Notes: a model not told the origin generated them from the sequence alone. A stretch of 64,000 nucleotides of DNA from G963664115 sp965263045 (GCA_965263045.1 CBDHGK010000041.1:3906001-3970000); one strand, 5' to 3'. Counted from the first letter of the stretch, positions 53,575 to 62,679 are shown. Program-made: numbers and translations.

Positions 53575-55215
53575 ATGAGCAATGTCTTGAGCACAGAAAA
53601 GAAACAACAAGTTATCGCACTGGGAAGGCTCGGATGGCCGCTACGGCGGATCGAGGCTGCGACCGGTGTGCGTCGGGAGACGGCAGGGTCCTACCTGCGA
53701 GCGGCCGGGATCGCGGTGCGGCCACCCGGGGGCTGGGGGAAACGGGCGCCGTCAAAACCGGCCAATGGGGTGACCACCGATCTTGAGGCGACAAACCCCT
53801 CTATAAAGGGGCTCTCCAAGCCGGACATTTCAAAACCGGCCAACGGGGTGACCACCGACTCTGGGAGCCTCGATCTGTCCAAGCTGGATCTGCCCGCCAC
53901 CCCAGAGCCGCCCTCTGCCAGCGCCTGCGCACCGTATCGGGAGATCATCGAACTGAGTTTGAGTCGTGGCCGCAATGCCATGTCCATCTGGCAGGATCTG
54001 GTTTCGGATCACGGTTTTTCGGGCAGCTATCAGTCCATGAAGCGTTTCGTGCGCAAACTGCGTGGATCCCAGCGGCCCGGAGCGGTGGGAATCATCCAGA
54101 CCGGACCTGGGGAAGAAGGACAGGTCGATTACGGTGATGGGCCGATGGTGCGCCATCCGAAGACGGGCAAGTACCGACGCACCCGGCTGTTCGTGATGAC
54201 GTTGGGCTACAGCCGTAAATCGGTCCGACTGCTCCGGTTCCGCTCCAGTTCCCGAATCTGGGCCGAGCTGCACGAGACTGCGTTTCGCCGGCTTGGGGGC
54301 AGTCCCCGATGCATCGTCCTGGACAACCTTCGCGAGGGCGTGATCGATCCGGATTATTACGATCCGACTCTGAATCCGCTGTTTAAAGATGTTCTGGCTC
54401 ACTACGACGTGGTGGCCCTACCCTGCCGGGTTCGGGATCCCGATCGTAAAGGGAAGGTCGAGTCGGGTGTCGGACACGCCAAGAAAACCCCTCTGAAGGG
54501 AGTCCGCTTCGAGAGTCTGGAGGAGGCGCAGGCCCATCTGGACCGATGGGAAACCCGCTGGGCTGATACGCGCATCCACGGCACGACCAAACGGCAGGTC
54601 GCCGCCATGTTCGCCGAAGAGAAGCCGTCACTGCTCCCACTGCCGGTGGAACCGTTCCGCTACTACCAGTACGGGGACCGCGTCGTCCATCTGGACGGTT
54701 GCGTGGAAGTGGAGGCGGCCTATTATAGTTTGCCTCCCGGCTGGATCGGACGCGCCGTCAAAGTGCAGTGGGATACGCTCCACGTCCGGATCCTCGATCC
54801 AGAGACCCATCAGCTACTACGCGAGCATGTCGGCCAGAAACGGGGCGGGTACCGTGTCCGTCCCGAGGACAATCCGAAAACGACGCCGGTGACCACCGTT
54901 CAATTGCTTGCCCGGGCGGCTCGTGCCGGAGATCACATCGGCGAACTGGCCAAAGCCATCCATCTCCGCCAGGGTGAGGCGGCCATCCGCCGTATCCTGG
55001 GCCTGTTCTCCCTGGCCAAAAAATACGGTGTCTCCGCCGTCGAGGATGCCTCCGCCGCGGCACTCGAACTCCACGTCCATGATTACCGTTTCGTCCGCCG
55101 CTATCTGGAACGGCGGCCTCCACTGACTCTCCGCCAGGTCGACCCCCTCATTCGCGAACTGACCCAGTATCGCGATCTCATCAACCTCAAGATTCAGGAG
55201 CAAGAACAACAATGA
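53575..55215 (+). CDS. istA: IS21 transposase IstA, element 2
   Basis: A 546-residue transposase. The N-terminal helix-turn-helix is followed by two copies of KPANGVTTD (about residues 60-95), encoded by DNA that matches the element's terminal repeats. The DDE core has GQVDYGDGPMVRHPKTG, IVLDNLREGVI and RKGKVESGVGHAKKTPLKG. A C-terminal SH3-like part (VEAAYYSLPPGWIGRAVKVQ) follows. The stop overlaps the start of istB by four bases. Confidence 0.95.
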   Translation: MSNVLSTEKKQQVIALGRLGWPLRRIEAATGVRRETAGSYLRAAGIAVRPPGGWGKRAPSKPANGVTTDLEATNPSIKGLSKPDISKPANGVTTDSGSLDLSKLDLPATPEPPSASACAPYREIIELSLSRGRNAMSIWQDLVSDHGFSGSYQSMKRFVRKLRGSQRPGAVGIIQTGPGEEGQVDYGDGPMVRHPKTGKYRRTRLFVMTLGYSRKSVRLLRFRSSSRIWAELHETAFRRLGGSPRCIVLDNLREGVIDPDYYDPTLNPLFKDVLAHYDVVALPCRVRDPDRKGKVESGVGHAKKTPLKGVRFESLEEAQAHLDRWETRWADTRIHGTTKRQVAAMFAEEKPSLLPLPVEPFRYYQYGDRVVHLDGCVEVEAAYYSLPPGWIGRAVKVQWDTLHVRILDPETHQLLREHVGQKRGGYRVRPEDNPKTTPVTTVQLLARAARAGDHIGELAKAIHLRQGEAAIRRILGLFSLAKKYGVSAVEDASAAALELHVHDYRFVRRYLERRPPLTLRQVDPLIRELTQYRDLINLKIQEQEQQ

Positions 55216-55967
55216 ACCTCATCGAACTCCAAAAAGCGCTGCGCCAACTCCGCCTGGGCGGCATCGCCGAAGTCCTGGAAACCCGTCTCCATCAGGCACA
55301 GTCCGAAGCCATGGCTCCCATCGACCTGATCTCCTCTCTGGTCTCGGACGAACTGGCTCGCCGCAGTACCCGGCTGCTGGAACGGCGCAGAAAACAGGCC
55401 CAGTTCCGCGATCCCCAGAAGACACTCCAGGACTTTGACTTCACCTTTAACAAGAAAATGAATCGCGGTCTGGTCTTCGATCTCGCTACTGCCACCTTCA
55501 TCGCCCGCCACGAAGATGCGCTGTTTCTCGGTCCACCCGGCACTGGCAAGAGTCATCTGGCCCAGGCGATCGGTCTGGCCGCCATCCTGCAGGGCTATCG
55601 GGTCCTCTATCGTGAAACCCACGCCCTGCTCGACGACATCGCCGAAGCCACTATCGACGGTAACCGCAGGAAACACATGGAATCGCTCGCGACCGTGCCC
55701 CTGCTGATCATCGATGATCTGGGAATGCGTAAGCTCCCCCCGACCGCCGCCGAGCAACTGCTCGAGATCGTGATGCGACGTTACGAACGTACCAGCACGC
55801 TGCTGACTTCGAATCGTCCGGTCGAGGACTGGGGGAAGCTATTAGGGGATAGTGCCGCCGTGACTGCCATGCTCGACCGCCTCCTCCATCATGGCCACAT
55901 TCTCAAGTGTGGCCCACGGAGTTGGCGTACCAAAACAGGCTTGCCCGATCACGGCAAGTCGCGGTAA
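55212..55967 (+). CDS. istB: IS21 helper ATPase IstB, element 2
   Basis: A 251-residue AAA+ ATPase with Walker A FLGPPGTGKSHLAQAI, Walker B VPLLIIDDLGMRKLPPTA and STLLTSNRPVEDWGKLLGD. Complete and coupled to istA by ATGA overlap. Confidence 0.95.
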   Translation: MNLIELQKALRQLRLGGIAEVLETRLHQAQSEAMAPIDLISSLVSDELARRSTRLLERRRKQAQFRDPQKTLQDFDFTFNKKMNRGLVFDLATATFIARHEDALFLGPPGTGKSHLAQAIGLAAILQGYRVLYRETHALLDDIAEATIDGNRRKHMESLATVPLLIIDDLGMRKLPPTAAEQLLEIVMRRYERTSTLLTSNRPVEDWGKLLGDSAAVTAMLDRLLHHGHILKCGPRSWRTKTGLPDHGKSR

Positions 55968-56066
55968 AACAACCTGGTCCCGGGCCGCCTTCATTGGCCG
56001 GTTTTGAGGTGACCTTCGTTGGCCGGTTTTGGGGTGACCCTTGAGGCTCCCATTCGGTATCAGGCG

Positions 56067-56095
56067 GTTATAGGAAAAATAATAGCAGACGCCAA
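56067..56095 (-). promoter_or_regulatory. Displaced promoter of the reader/nuclease operon
   Basis: Minus-strand TTGGCG (56090-56095) and TATAAC (56067-56072) are 17 bases apart and point toward the IS21 insertion site. Before the IS21 element arrived, the -10 would have been about 25 bases from the GTG of the EVE-like gene, so this was probably its promoter. Confidence 0.5.
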
Positions 56096-56217
56096 TGTGA
56101 AAATATTAGCGAGAATCGAACCAACATTTTCAGATTCTGAGTCTGCGAATTCACACTTCTTAACATTACCGAAAACTACCTAAAACGCTTGACCGGCGCG
56201 GGTTTCATCAAGTTTCA

Positions 56218-57658
56218 GAGTCAAGCCCATTCTTAGTTGAAACTCTCCACGGCTCACGATGGGTCATGCAACCTTCTTCTTCGATCTCGTCGACGTCTTC
56301 GCCTCAATTTTCAGCTCTCGCTGGAGGGCTTCGCGGAGCTTTGGAAGATGACGGTAGCCGATCACCTTCCTCAGGCGCGGTTCGATGTCGATGAGCGCCG
56401 TCGCCAACCAGCGTTGCCGCTGACTCGAGTTCTTCCAATGATCGACCTTCGCACACCTTTCCTCGACAAGGGCATTGACCGATTCCAGGCAATTCGTCGT
56501 CTTGAACGAACGGCCCAAGACCCCGTACACGCCGAGCCGATGCAACGTGAGGGTCTCTTCCAGGCCTTCCTCAAGGCTCGCAGCCCCCGATTGGTTTCGC
56601 TCCTCGAGCTCTCCATGGAGCTCTCCGAGCGCCGCCCGAGCTTCGTCGTACTCCGGGCGCTCGTAGGCCCGCTGCAGCCGGCGTCGCCACACGGCTTGCT
56701 CGGTCTTCGATAGGTATCTCACGACGTTCTCGCGTTTGTGCCATTGGCAGCGTTGGACCAGGGCTCGATTCCTGAATGCCTTCTTGACCGCCGCCCGCAG
56801 ACCTTTGCCGCCGTCGACAATCACCAGCACGCCTTCAGAGATGTCCAGGCCCCGCTCCATCAACGAACGGAGAAACGGAGTCAGCACTTGCTCGTTCTCC
56901 GTGTCGGTCTCCACGAAGCCCAAGAAGCGTTTGTCGCCCGAAAGCGTGACGCCCAGGGCCACTACCATCAGGGCGTCGGCAAACGCCTTCCCGTCCAGGA
57001 AGATCGCCACGACGTCCTCGCCACTCAGATCCCGCTCCTGCATCTCCCGAAGTTTCGCGGCACTCGCCTGGACGAATCCTCGAGACACCGTCGAACTCGA
57101 CAGTCCGATCGCTCCCGGAATCGCTTCAGCGGCCGATTCATAGTTCCGGCAGGAGATCCCATACAGCACACGTCTGAGCAGTAGCTCGTTCACCGCGCCA
57201 CCCGGACTGAGTTCCTCGTAGCTCCGAAGCGGAATCTCCCCGCCCGCCACGCTGCGCACTCGAGGCACCCGAACCGGCACCCGCTGGCCACCCAGCCCCA
57301 CGGTCCCCGGATTGCTCCCGTGTCGCCGGCCCCGCAACGCCGCCTCCTTTCGTGCGTATCGCTCACCCGCCAACGACTTCACTTCCTCGTCGAGCAACTC
57401 CTCCACGTGCATCAACCCCAGTGGGATCAACGCCCGAATCATCTCCACCTTCGAGTCCAATTCCAGTCCCGAGTATTCCTCCCGGCTCAGGACCTCGACC
57501 TCACCCAGCACACGCGACTTCTTGCGTTTCTTTACCGAACGTAACAGACTCCTCATCTCGGCTCCTTTCTCTTACAGGCTTGATGTTGTTTCTTCCAATA
57601 CCATCAAACCATGGGGTTTGGAGCCGTTTCAATTTCCAACTAAGATTGGCACACATTC
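56218..57658 (-). mobile_element. IS256-family insertion sequence, copy 2
   Basis: A 1441-base inverted copy of the element at 11079-12519, with the same ends. Unlike copy 1 it has no target duplication: the flanking octamers are AAGTTTCA (56210-56217) and AAGGCACT (57659-57666). Confidence 0.93.
56264..57556 (-). CDS. IS256-family (mutator-type) transposase, copy 2
   Basis: A 430-residue DDE transposase, identical by eye to copy 1 apart from Ser in place of Thr in GGEIPLRSYEEL (one base, ACC to AGC). The catalytic contexts IFLDGKA, IVDGGKGL and CLESVNALVEE are all present, so the frame is intact. Confidence 0.95.
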   Translation of the reverse strand: MRSLLRSVKKRKKSRVLGEVEVLSREEYSGLELDSKVEMIRALIPLGLMHVEELLDEEVKSLAGERYARKEAALRGRRHGSNPGTVGLGGQRVPVRVPRVRSVAGGEIPLRSYEELSPGGAVNELLLRRVLYGISCRNYESAAEAIPGAIGLSSSTVSRGFVQASAAKLREMQERDLSGEDVVAIFLDGKAFADALMVVALGVTLSGDKRFLGFVETDTENEQVLTPFLRSLMERGLDISEGVLVIVDGGKGLRAAVKKAFRNRALVQRCQWHKRENVVRYLSKTEQAVWRRRLQRAYERPEYDEARAALGELHGELEERNQSGAASLEEGLEETLTLHRLGVYGVLGRSFKTTNCLESVNALVEERCAKVDHWKNSSQRQRWLATALIDIEPRLRKVIGYRHLPKLREALQRELKIEAKTSTRSKKKVA

Positions 57659-59155
57659 AAGGCACTCGAACGATCGCATCGACAAATCACCAGGGGTGCG
57701 GCTGCAGGTCAGCAACTCAATAGCGGCGGGACGATACGAAAGCTTCTCCAGGCTCTTCTCGAACAAATGGAAGAGGCGACGGCCAATCTGCTTCCAGCCC
57801 ACGCTAAAGCAGGAGCTACCGACCCAAGGGACGTAGCTGCACGGCTGCAGTCCGAACTGAAACCGCTCGCAGATGATTTTCTAGAGAGGTGCAGGCGCAC
57901 GCTACGGCCCGTTGCTGACAAGTTTGACGTTGTCGTTCCGGACGTGGAAAAGTTTTTCGAATCCCTAGCCGACAAGGCAACCGTGGCTCTTGCGGATTCT
58001 CCCAACGCCACTTACGAAATGACACCGTTTCAGAAGACTCTTGCAGACAAGGAGCGTGCCCTTCTCCAACGCGTCTACGATAGGTTTCGTGATTCAGGTC
58101 AATGGCCACCGGTACACACTCTGCAGATCGAGCTACGCCAGGAAATGAAAGTGAGGCGAGCGGCAGCTGCTATCGGAACAGGTCTGATCGTATGCGAGGA
58201 CGGAGGAGACGGAAAGTGCCGTCTCACGCTGCTAGGAATCGCTCATTGCACCGATTCAGAAGATGATCTTGCCAACTTCACGGCTCTCATCCGGTTTCTC
58301 GCATCGTCCTACGTGAGCAACCCTGGAGTAATCGTCAGATCAGAGGAGATCAAAGCTGCGCTGGCGATGGAGGAAGCCGCGATGACCCGTCTTCGTATGG
58401 TCATCAAAGGCACTGTCTGGGGAATCTGGGGAACTTCGACTTGGCCCAACGACAGCCAAGCTTTTACGTTGACGCCCTCTGAGGAAGCCGCGTTCTTCGA
58501 GAAGGTCGCAACAGTCGATGAATATTTGGAATTGAAGGATCAACTCAACGAAGAGGCCCGTGAGACTGCGACACTTCATATTGGACGGTCGAGACGAACC
58601 GAGTCTTGGCCGGAAGCCATGAGGACCACAGCGCCGAAACCGTCCGAGAAGGCCGACCTTCTGCCGATATATCGCAGGCAAGTACTCGACGAGGATCTTC
58701 CGAACTTGGTCGAGATGGCCGAGAGGCTTCGAAGGCCCTTGAGCTTCTTGATGATGGACCTAGATCGGTTCAAGGCCATAAACGATACCTACGGACACCA
58801 GGCAGCAGACGGTGTCCTCGTCGCTTGTACCGCGATTCTGCTTCGGCGCATGGAGGGCAAGGGCCGTACCTATCGTTACGGAGGAGAGGAACTGGCAGTT
58901 TTGTTACCAAACTTTGACGCTGAAGAAGCTGCCGCAGTTGCCGAGGGGTTCAGGAAGGACGTAGCGAAGGCACCGATAGGCGAAAATAAGATTCCAGTCA
59001 CAGTCAGTATCGGCGTTGCGGCCGTCCCTGATCATGCGGACTCTGCAGAGGAACTCGTCAACCAGGCCGATGCGGTGCTCTACGAATGTAAAGAGAATGG
59101 GAGAAACTTAGTCAGAATCGCGGGCCAGCCGATACCCGATACCGATTCCTCTTAG
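57659..59155 (+). CDS. 5'-truncated GGDEF (diguanylate cyclase) protein
   Basis: The C-terminal domain (from about residue 290 counted from the ATG at 57767) is a GGDEF domain with LSFLMMDLDRFKAINDTYGH and the active-site GGEEL in YRYGGEELAVLLPNFD. No RxxD inhibitory site precedes it. The N-terminal part of about 280 residues is unfamiliar. An open frame continues upstream of the ATG for 36 codons (KALERSHRQITRGAAAGQQL...) up to the IS256 end, so the true start is probably lost. Translation may now begin at ATG 57767, which has no good ribosome-binding site. It could make cyclic di-GMP or, in island context, act as a signalling or defence component. Confidence 0.8.
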   Translation, partial: KALERSHRQITRGAAAGQQLNSGGTIRKLLQALLEQMEEATANLLPAHAKAGATDPRDVAARLQSELKPLADDFLERCRRTLRPVADKFDVVVPDVEKFFESLADKATVALADSPNATYEMTPFQKTLADKERALLQRVYDRFRDSGQWPPVHTLQIELRQEMKVRRAAAAIGTGLIVCEDGGDGKCRLTLLGIAHCTDSEDDLANFTALIRFLASSYVSNPGVIVRSEEIKAALAMEEAAMTRLRMVIKGTVWGIWGTSTWPNDSQAFTLTPSEEAAFFEKVATVDEYLELKDQLNEEARETATLHIGRSRRTESWPEAMRTTAPKPSEKADLLPIYRRQVLDEDLPNLVEMAERLRRPLSFLMMDLDRFKAINDTYGHQAADGVLVACTAILLRRMEGKGRTYRYGGEELAVLLPNFDAEEAAAVAEGFRKDVAKAPIGENKIPVTVSIGVAAVPDHADSAEELVNQADAVLYECKENGRNLVRIAGQPIPDTDSS

Positions 59156-59200
59156 GCTGTACAAGTCGTGGGCTGCTCACACAAAGGAGGGGGATGTGAC

Positions 59201-59683
59201 TTGAGTGACGTAGAGAAAGTGACGAAGGCGGAGTGGCTGTATGTATTGGCTCGGTCGCTAGCGTTACGTACACCGAATTTCTTTACGGTAAAAGGACCGG
59301 GACCGGGCGACAAGGCCAACCGTATATTCATGGAACAGTTGCGCATTCTTGCCAAAAACCGGTTCGGTAGGGATTATTCAGAGCAGCGGTTGTGTCCTGG
59401 CACCAAGTTCGCGATTGACTTTTATTTCCCGGAAGACGTTACTGCGGTCGAGTTAGCATTCGGATTGCACAACCCATTAAGCGAGTACGAGCGGGACCTG
59501 TTCAAGTGTTTTCTCGCACAGGATGCGGGCTATTCAATCGACCGACTCCTTTTCATCACCAAACCCACCGCGTATCGCAAACTCCAAGCGCCCGCACCGA
59601 AGGCAATCGCTGCATGGGCCGAGAAGCACGCCGGTATCACGGTCGACGTGCTGGAACTCAACCCAGAAGACGAATCTAGGTAG
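59201..59683 (+). CDS. Island protein, possibly nuclease-like
   Basis: A 160-residue protein. The segment KFAIDFYFPEDVTAVELAFG resembles the D...E-x core of restriction-type nucleases, but the usual Lys after the Glu is Ala, so it may be inactive or belong elsewhere. LLFITKPTAYRKLQAP follows. The TTG at 59201 is chosen as start because AAAGGAGGGGGATGTGAC precedes it; a GTG at 59168 is possible. It is 17 bases ahead of the next gene, with which it probably forms a pair. Confidence 0.55.
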   Translation: MSDVEKVTKAEWLYVLARSLALRTPNFFTVKGPGPGDKANRIFMEQLRILAKNRFGRDYSEQRLCPGTKFAIDFYFPEDVTAVELAFGLHNPLSEYERDLFKCFLAQDAGYSIDRLLFITKPTAYRKLQAPAPKAIAAWAEKHAGITVDVLELNPEDESR

Positions 59684-59700
59684 CACCTATTTTTTCTCTT

Positions 59701-60282
59701 ATGCGGCGCATACACGAGCTCGAACAAGTAATCAGGGAGTACATGAACAGTGCCAACTTGTACCAACGGCATTTCAAAAAGAACCCTGACGATTGGAACG
59801 CCGTATGTGTCGCGCTCGACTCGATCGGCGATACGACTTACGCTTTACGCGCATACGAGGTTGGCGGTTTAGGACGGGGCGATGCGGACAAGTACCTGCG
59901 CCTGTATGGGATGCTCCAGGCAGTGTACCTCCAACAGGACGCGATCTCTTACGTGTACCGACTCTTTGTCGACGACGTGATCCGACACAAGGATGACTCG
60001 CTGTGGAAGCGACTGCGAGAAGTCCGCCACCTCGTGACGGGTCACCCAGTCGAAAACAGAGACCGTCAGACGGGAGAGACCAAGCGGACGTTTCTAACCC
60101 GTGTAAGTATTCATGACGACGGTTTCGACCTCATCGTTTGGAACAGGCTACGATCCGATGACGACTTCCTCTCTATCAACCTCAAAGAGCTTTACGAAGG
60201 ATTCAAGGAAGAAGCCATCACGCACCTTGAACATGTTGCTGCCCGTCAGGTAGATCGCTGGGGGCCACTGCCTGACGTTTAA
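59701..60282 (+). CDS. HEPN-like helical protein, candidate
   Basis: A 193-residue, mostly helical protein. It contains REVRHLVTGHP near residue 108, which resembles the R-x(4-6)-H motif of HEPN ribonuclease toxins and related proteins, in the typical context of a charged residue before and a GHP after. The rest has no known motif. It is paired with the upstream 160-residue protein. Its 3' end overlaps the end of the convergent serine recombinase gene by about 65 bases. Confidence 0.55.
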   Translation: MRRIHELEQVIREYMNSANLYQRHFKKNPDDWNAVCVALDSIGDTTYALRAYEVGGLGRGDADKYLRLYGMLQAVYLQQDAISYVYRLFVDDVIRHKDDSLWKRLREVRHLVTGHPVENRDRQTGETKRTFLTRVSIHDDGFDLIVWNRLRSDDDFLSINLKELYEGFKEEAITHLEHVAARQVDRWGPLPDV

Positions 60283-60904
60283 GTCGGAGATCTGGCGGCC
60301 TCATATTGTTCTTGGCGAATCCTTCGTCGCGCTGCCGTAGCGCCATTGCGACGGTTCCCTTGTTCACTTTCAATATCAGTCCGATCTCCCGGAAACTCTT
60401 ACCCTCATCTCTGAGTCGCTGGGCCTTTTCCCGATCGAATATCCTCTTAGGCCGACCGTGTGATTTACCATCCCGCCGTGCCCGCGCCATCCCCATCACG
60501 ACACGTTCCTGGATCAAGGAGCGTTCCAGTTCAGCAACCGCTCCCAGAACGGTGAAGATCATCTTTCCCATCGGCGTTGACGTGTCCACGCTCTCACCCA
60601 GGCTTACAAAGTCCACCCCCAGAGCCTGAAACTCTTCCAGTGCCGTCACCAGATGCTTGGTGCTTCGGGCGAACCGATCAAACCGCGCCACGAGTACAGC
60701 GTCAATCTTCCTGGCCCGTGCATCTTTCATCAGACGATCCAATGCAGGCCGCCGGTCCTTGCTACCACTGACACCCAGGTCTACGTACTCCTCAGTCACC
60801 TCGAACCCACGATGACTGGCATACTCCCGCAAGGCCACAAGTTGCGTTTCAGGGTTCTGACCGTTGTTCTTCGTCGATACCCGTGCATACAGAGCTACTC
60901 TCAT
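60218..60904 (-). CDS. Serine recombinase (resolvase/invertase family)
   Basis: A 228-residue recombinase. The N-terminal catalytic domain begins MRVALYARVSTKN, with the nucleophile Ser in YARVST, then LVARFDRFARSTKHLV and GKMIFTVLGAVAELERSLI. A C-terminal helix-turn-helix (KSFREIGLILKVNKGTVAMA) binds DNA. The frame is open for 55 more codons upstream, but MRVALYARVS is the standard start and has GGGAGAAAAGCGA before it. It may resolve or invert a segment of the island. Confidence 0.92.
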   Translation of the reverse strand: MRVALYARVSTKNNGQNPETQLVALREYASHRGFEVTEEYVDLGVSGSKDRRPALDRLMKDARARKIDAVLVARFDRFARSTKHLVTALEEFQALGVDFVSLGESVDTSTPMGKMIFTVLGAVAELERSLIQERVVMGMARARRDGKSHGRPKRIFDREKAQRLRDEGKSFREIGLILKVNKGTVAMALRQRDEGFAKNNMRPPDLRLKRQAVAPSDLPDGQQHVQGA

Positions 60905-61065
60905 TCGCTTTTCTCCCGTCCAGAAAACATCTGTTTGTTGGCCACCCGATTCGGTAGCCGTTGATCGTTTGTTATTAGGTCCCGTCCCGGCTTGAGGCGA
61001 AGGGGTTTCTTGGACACTGGCAGATTGCAGGGAACGGCCCGAAAGCCGTCCCCTTTCTGTCGCTG

Positions 61066-61869
61066 TCACTCGACACGCCCCTGCCGGCCAGCCTTCAGGA
61101 TCTTGTCGGCCGCCGAGAAGATCCGCTGAGCTGAGCGTTCCGGAATCTCAGTACCCGAGAGCCAGTTCTGTATGTATCCCCGGCAGAACTCGGCACCGGG
61201 GAGTCCGAGAGACTCTAGACAGATCAACGCCACCGATTCGGCCTCGGCTTCCTTGAGCGATCTCGGCAGGGTGTCGCCGTCGTTCAGCGTCCCGGCTTCG
61301 GTATGCCCCAGGACAACATGGGCCAATTCGTGAAAGGTCGTCTTATCGGGCATGGCGGCCACAGGATTGATGGCAATGGAATTGCCGCTTGCGTAGCCCT
61401 GGGTGTTACCGTTCGGACTCTCAAAGGCCACTTGCTCAACGCTGAGGCCCTTCAGGGCCGTTTGCCGGTCCCAGTCGGGGATTGGATCGGGTTGCACGTC
61501 GTCGCCATCGGTCTGGGTGACGACAAACCAATTTCGGCGATAAACAAAAGTCTGGCGGACTTCCTCGGCGTCCTGGCCATCGTCGCCTTTGACCGTCTTC
61601 TTGTATGTCACGGGCATACAGAGCATCAGCGCCTTCTGACCTTTGCGTACCTGTCGCCCGAGACCCTGCCAGCCCTTGTAGGTCGAAATTGGGCCGACGG
61701 GGATGCCACGGGCCGCACATTGCATGTAGGCCAGGATCTGATTACCGGTCGAGTAGTTCCAGAATGCCGAGTAAGCGGCCAGGATCGTGCCGGGCTTCGA
61801 TACGGCCTCCCCCAGCAGTTGGGTCCATTGAATCTCTTGGTGACGTTCGGTAGGCTTTCGTGTAGCCAT
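61066..61869 (-). CDS. ArdC-type antirestriction protein with zinc-peptidase motif
   Basis: A 267-residue protein. The N-terminal ArdC-like domain (WNYSTGNQILAYMQCAARGI then VRKGQKALMLCMPV) is followed by a zincin-like domain with TTFHELAHVVLGHTEAG, an HExxH zinc site and a downstream EAEAESVALICLESLGL. ArdC-type proteins protect incoming conjugative DNA from restriction. AGGAGGTCGTT precedes the ATG. It lies upstream of the serine recombinase on the same strand, about 160 bases away. Its presence supports a conjugative origin of the island. Confidence 0.88.
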   Translation of the reverse strand: MATRKPTERHQEIQWTQLLGEAVSKPGTILAAYSAFWNYSTGNQILAYMQCAARGIPVGPISTYKGWQGLGRQVRKGQKALMLCMPVTYKKTVKGDDGQDAEEVRQTFVYRRNWFVVTQTDGDDVQPDPIPDWDRQTALKGLSVEQVAFESPNGNTQGYASGNSIAINPVAAMPDKTTFHELAHVVLGHTEAGTLNDGDTLPRSLKEAEAESVALICLESLGLPGAEFCRGYIQNWLSGTEIPERSAQRIFSAADKILKAGRQGRVE

Positions 61870-61944
61870 AACGACCTCCTATATAGGTTGTTTGGTTAGG
61901 CTCCGTTTGGTGCTGCTAACACCGGGCGGGGCCGTCTTCGTTCT

Positions 61945-62124
61945 TTACTTCGGTTTGCGCTTTGGCTTGGGCTTCAGTTTTGGCTTCGGCTTGGGCTTCG
62001 TCCCCTTCAGGTAATCCTCAATCATCTTCGTAACGACGGTGTTCATCTCGACATCATCGGTAACGCACTTGATCTTGAAAGCCCTGTGAAGTTCTCCGGG
62101 AAGTCGAAGCGTTAGCATCTTCAT
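61945..62124 (-). CDS. Small ribbon-helix-helix protein with Lys-Pro tail
   Basis: A 59-residue protein. MKMLTLRLPGELHRAFKIKC forms the ribbon and first helix of a CopG/Arc-type repressor, and VEMNTVVTKMIEDYLKG the second helix. The last 18 residues are a Lys-Pro repeat (KPKPKPKLKPKPKRKPK), likely a basic tail that contacts DNA. It is probably a partition, copy-control or relaxosome accessory protein of the island. The ATG at 62124 begins the ribbon. Confidence 0.72.
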   Translation of the reverse strand: MKMLTLRLPGELHRAFKIKCVTDDVEMNTVVTKMIEDYLKGTKPKPKPKLKPKPKRKPK

Positions 62125-62679
62125 ACTGGCCAACATACGCCTAAGACATATCGCTGTCACGATGTCTAGATACATTCTTTTGAGAATTAGTCGGCTCGGT
62201 TGGGCGGACTCTGCCTCGATCACGCGTACGGGTTCAGGGCTCCGTCAAAGCATCCGAGCTCCGGTCACGTTCACTCCCCCGAATAACAAAGAATTCAGGC
62301 GAGGAGCGATTATCAATTTTCAGGGTCGATGGGGGTACCCCGGGGGTTAGGTACTTGAGGTGGCGGGTACATTGGAACGGAAAGAGAGGCGGCGTGCTTG
62401 TTAATGCGATATGAAAGTTCAAAAAATAGTACGCGAGACTTCGCTGACCTTTCTTGATCCATTCTCCACCGCCCACCGTCGCAACCCGGTCTGTCACCAA
62501 TCAATGCGTTCCGGATCGCCAAGCGCATGCACCCCGTGTTCCGCGATATCGGTCAATTGTTTTTCTTGAAAACGCAATTCGTAGTTCTGACACATCTAAT
62601 GTTGGCCCGACGCTGACAACTCCTCCTCGGCTCTTATTCTTTAGACCGGTGCGTCCGAACAGGTATCCGGAGGCTATGA
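62125..62679. other. Gene-free stretch
   Basis: No supported gene. It contains GGGGGTACCCCGGGGG (around 62329-62345), a compact GC palindrome, and open frames without any recognisable product. Confidence 0.35.

Larger units (their letters stand above)
53467..56045 (+). mobile_element. IS21-family element 2
   Basis: A 2579-base element with terminal repeats CTCGGGGGTCACCC and (reversed) CTCAAGGGTCACCC. It is flanked by a 6-base repeat GCTCCC (53461-53466 and 56046-56051). CAAAACCGGCCAAYG motifs repeat at both ends and also twice inside the istA coding region. Confidence 0.92.
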
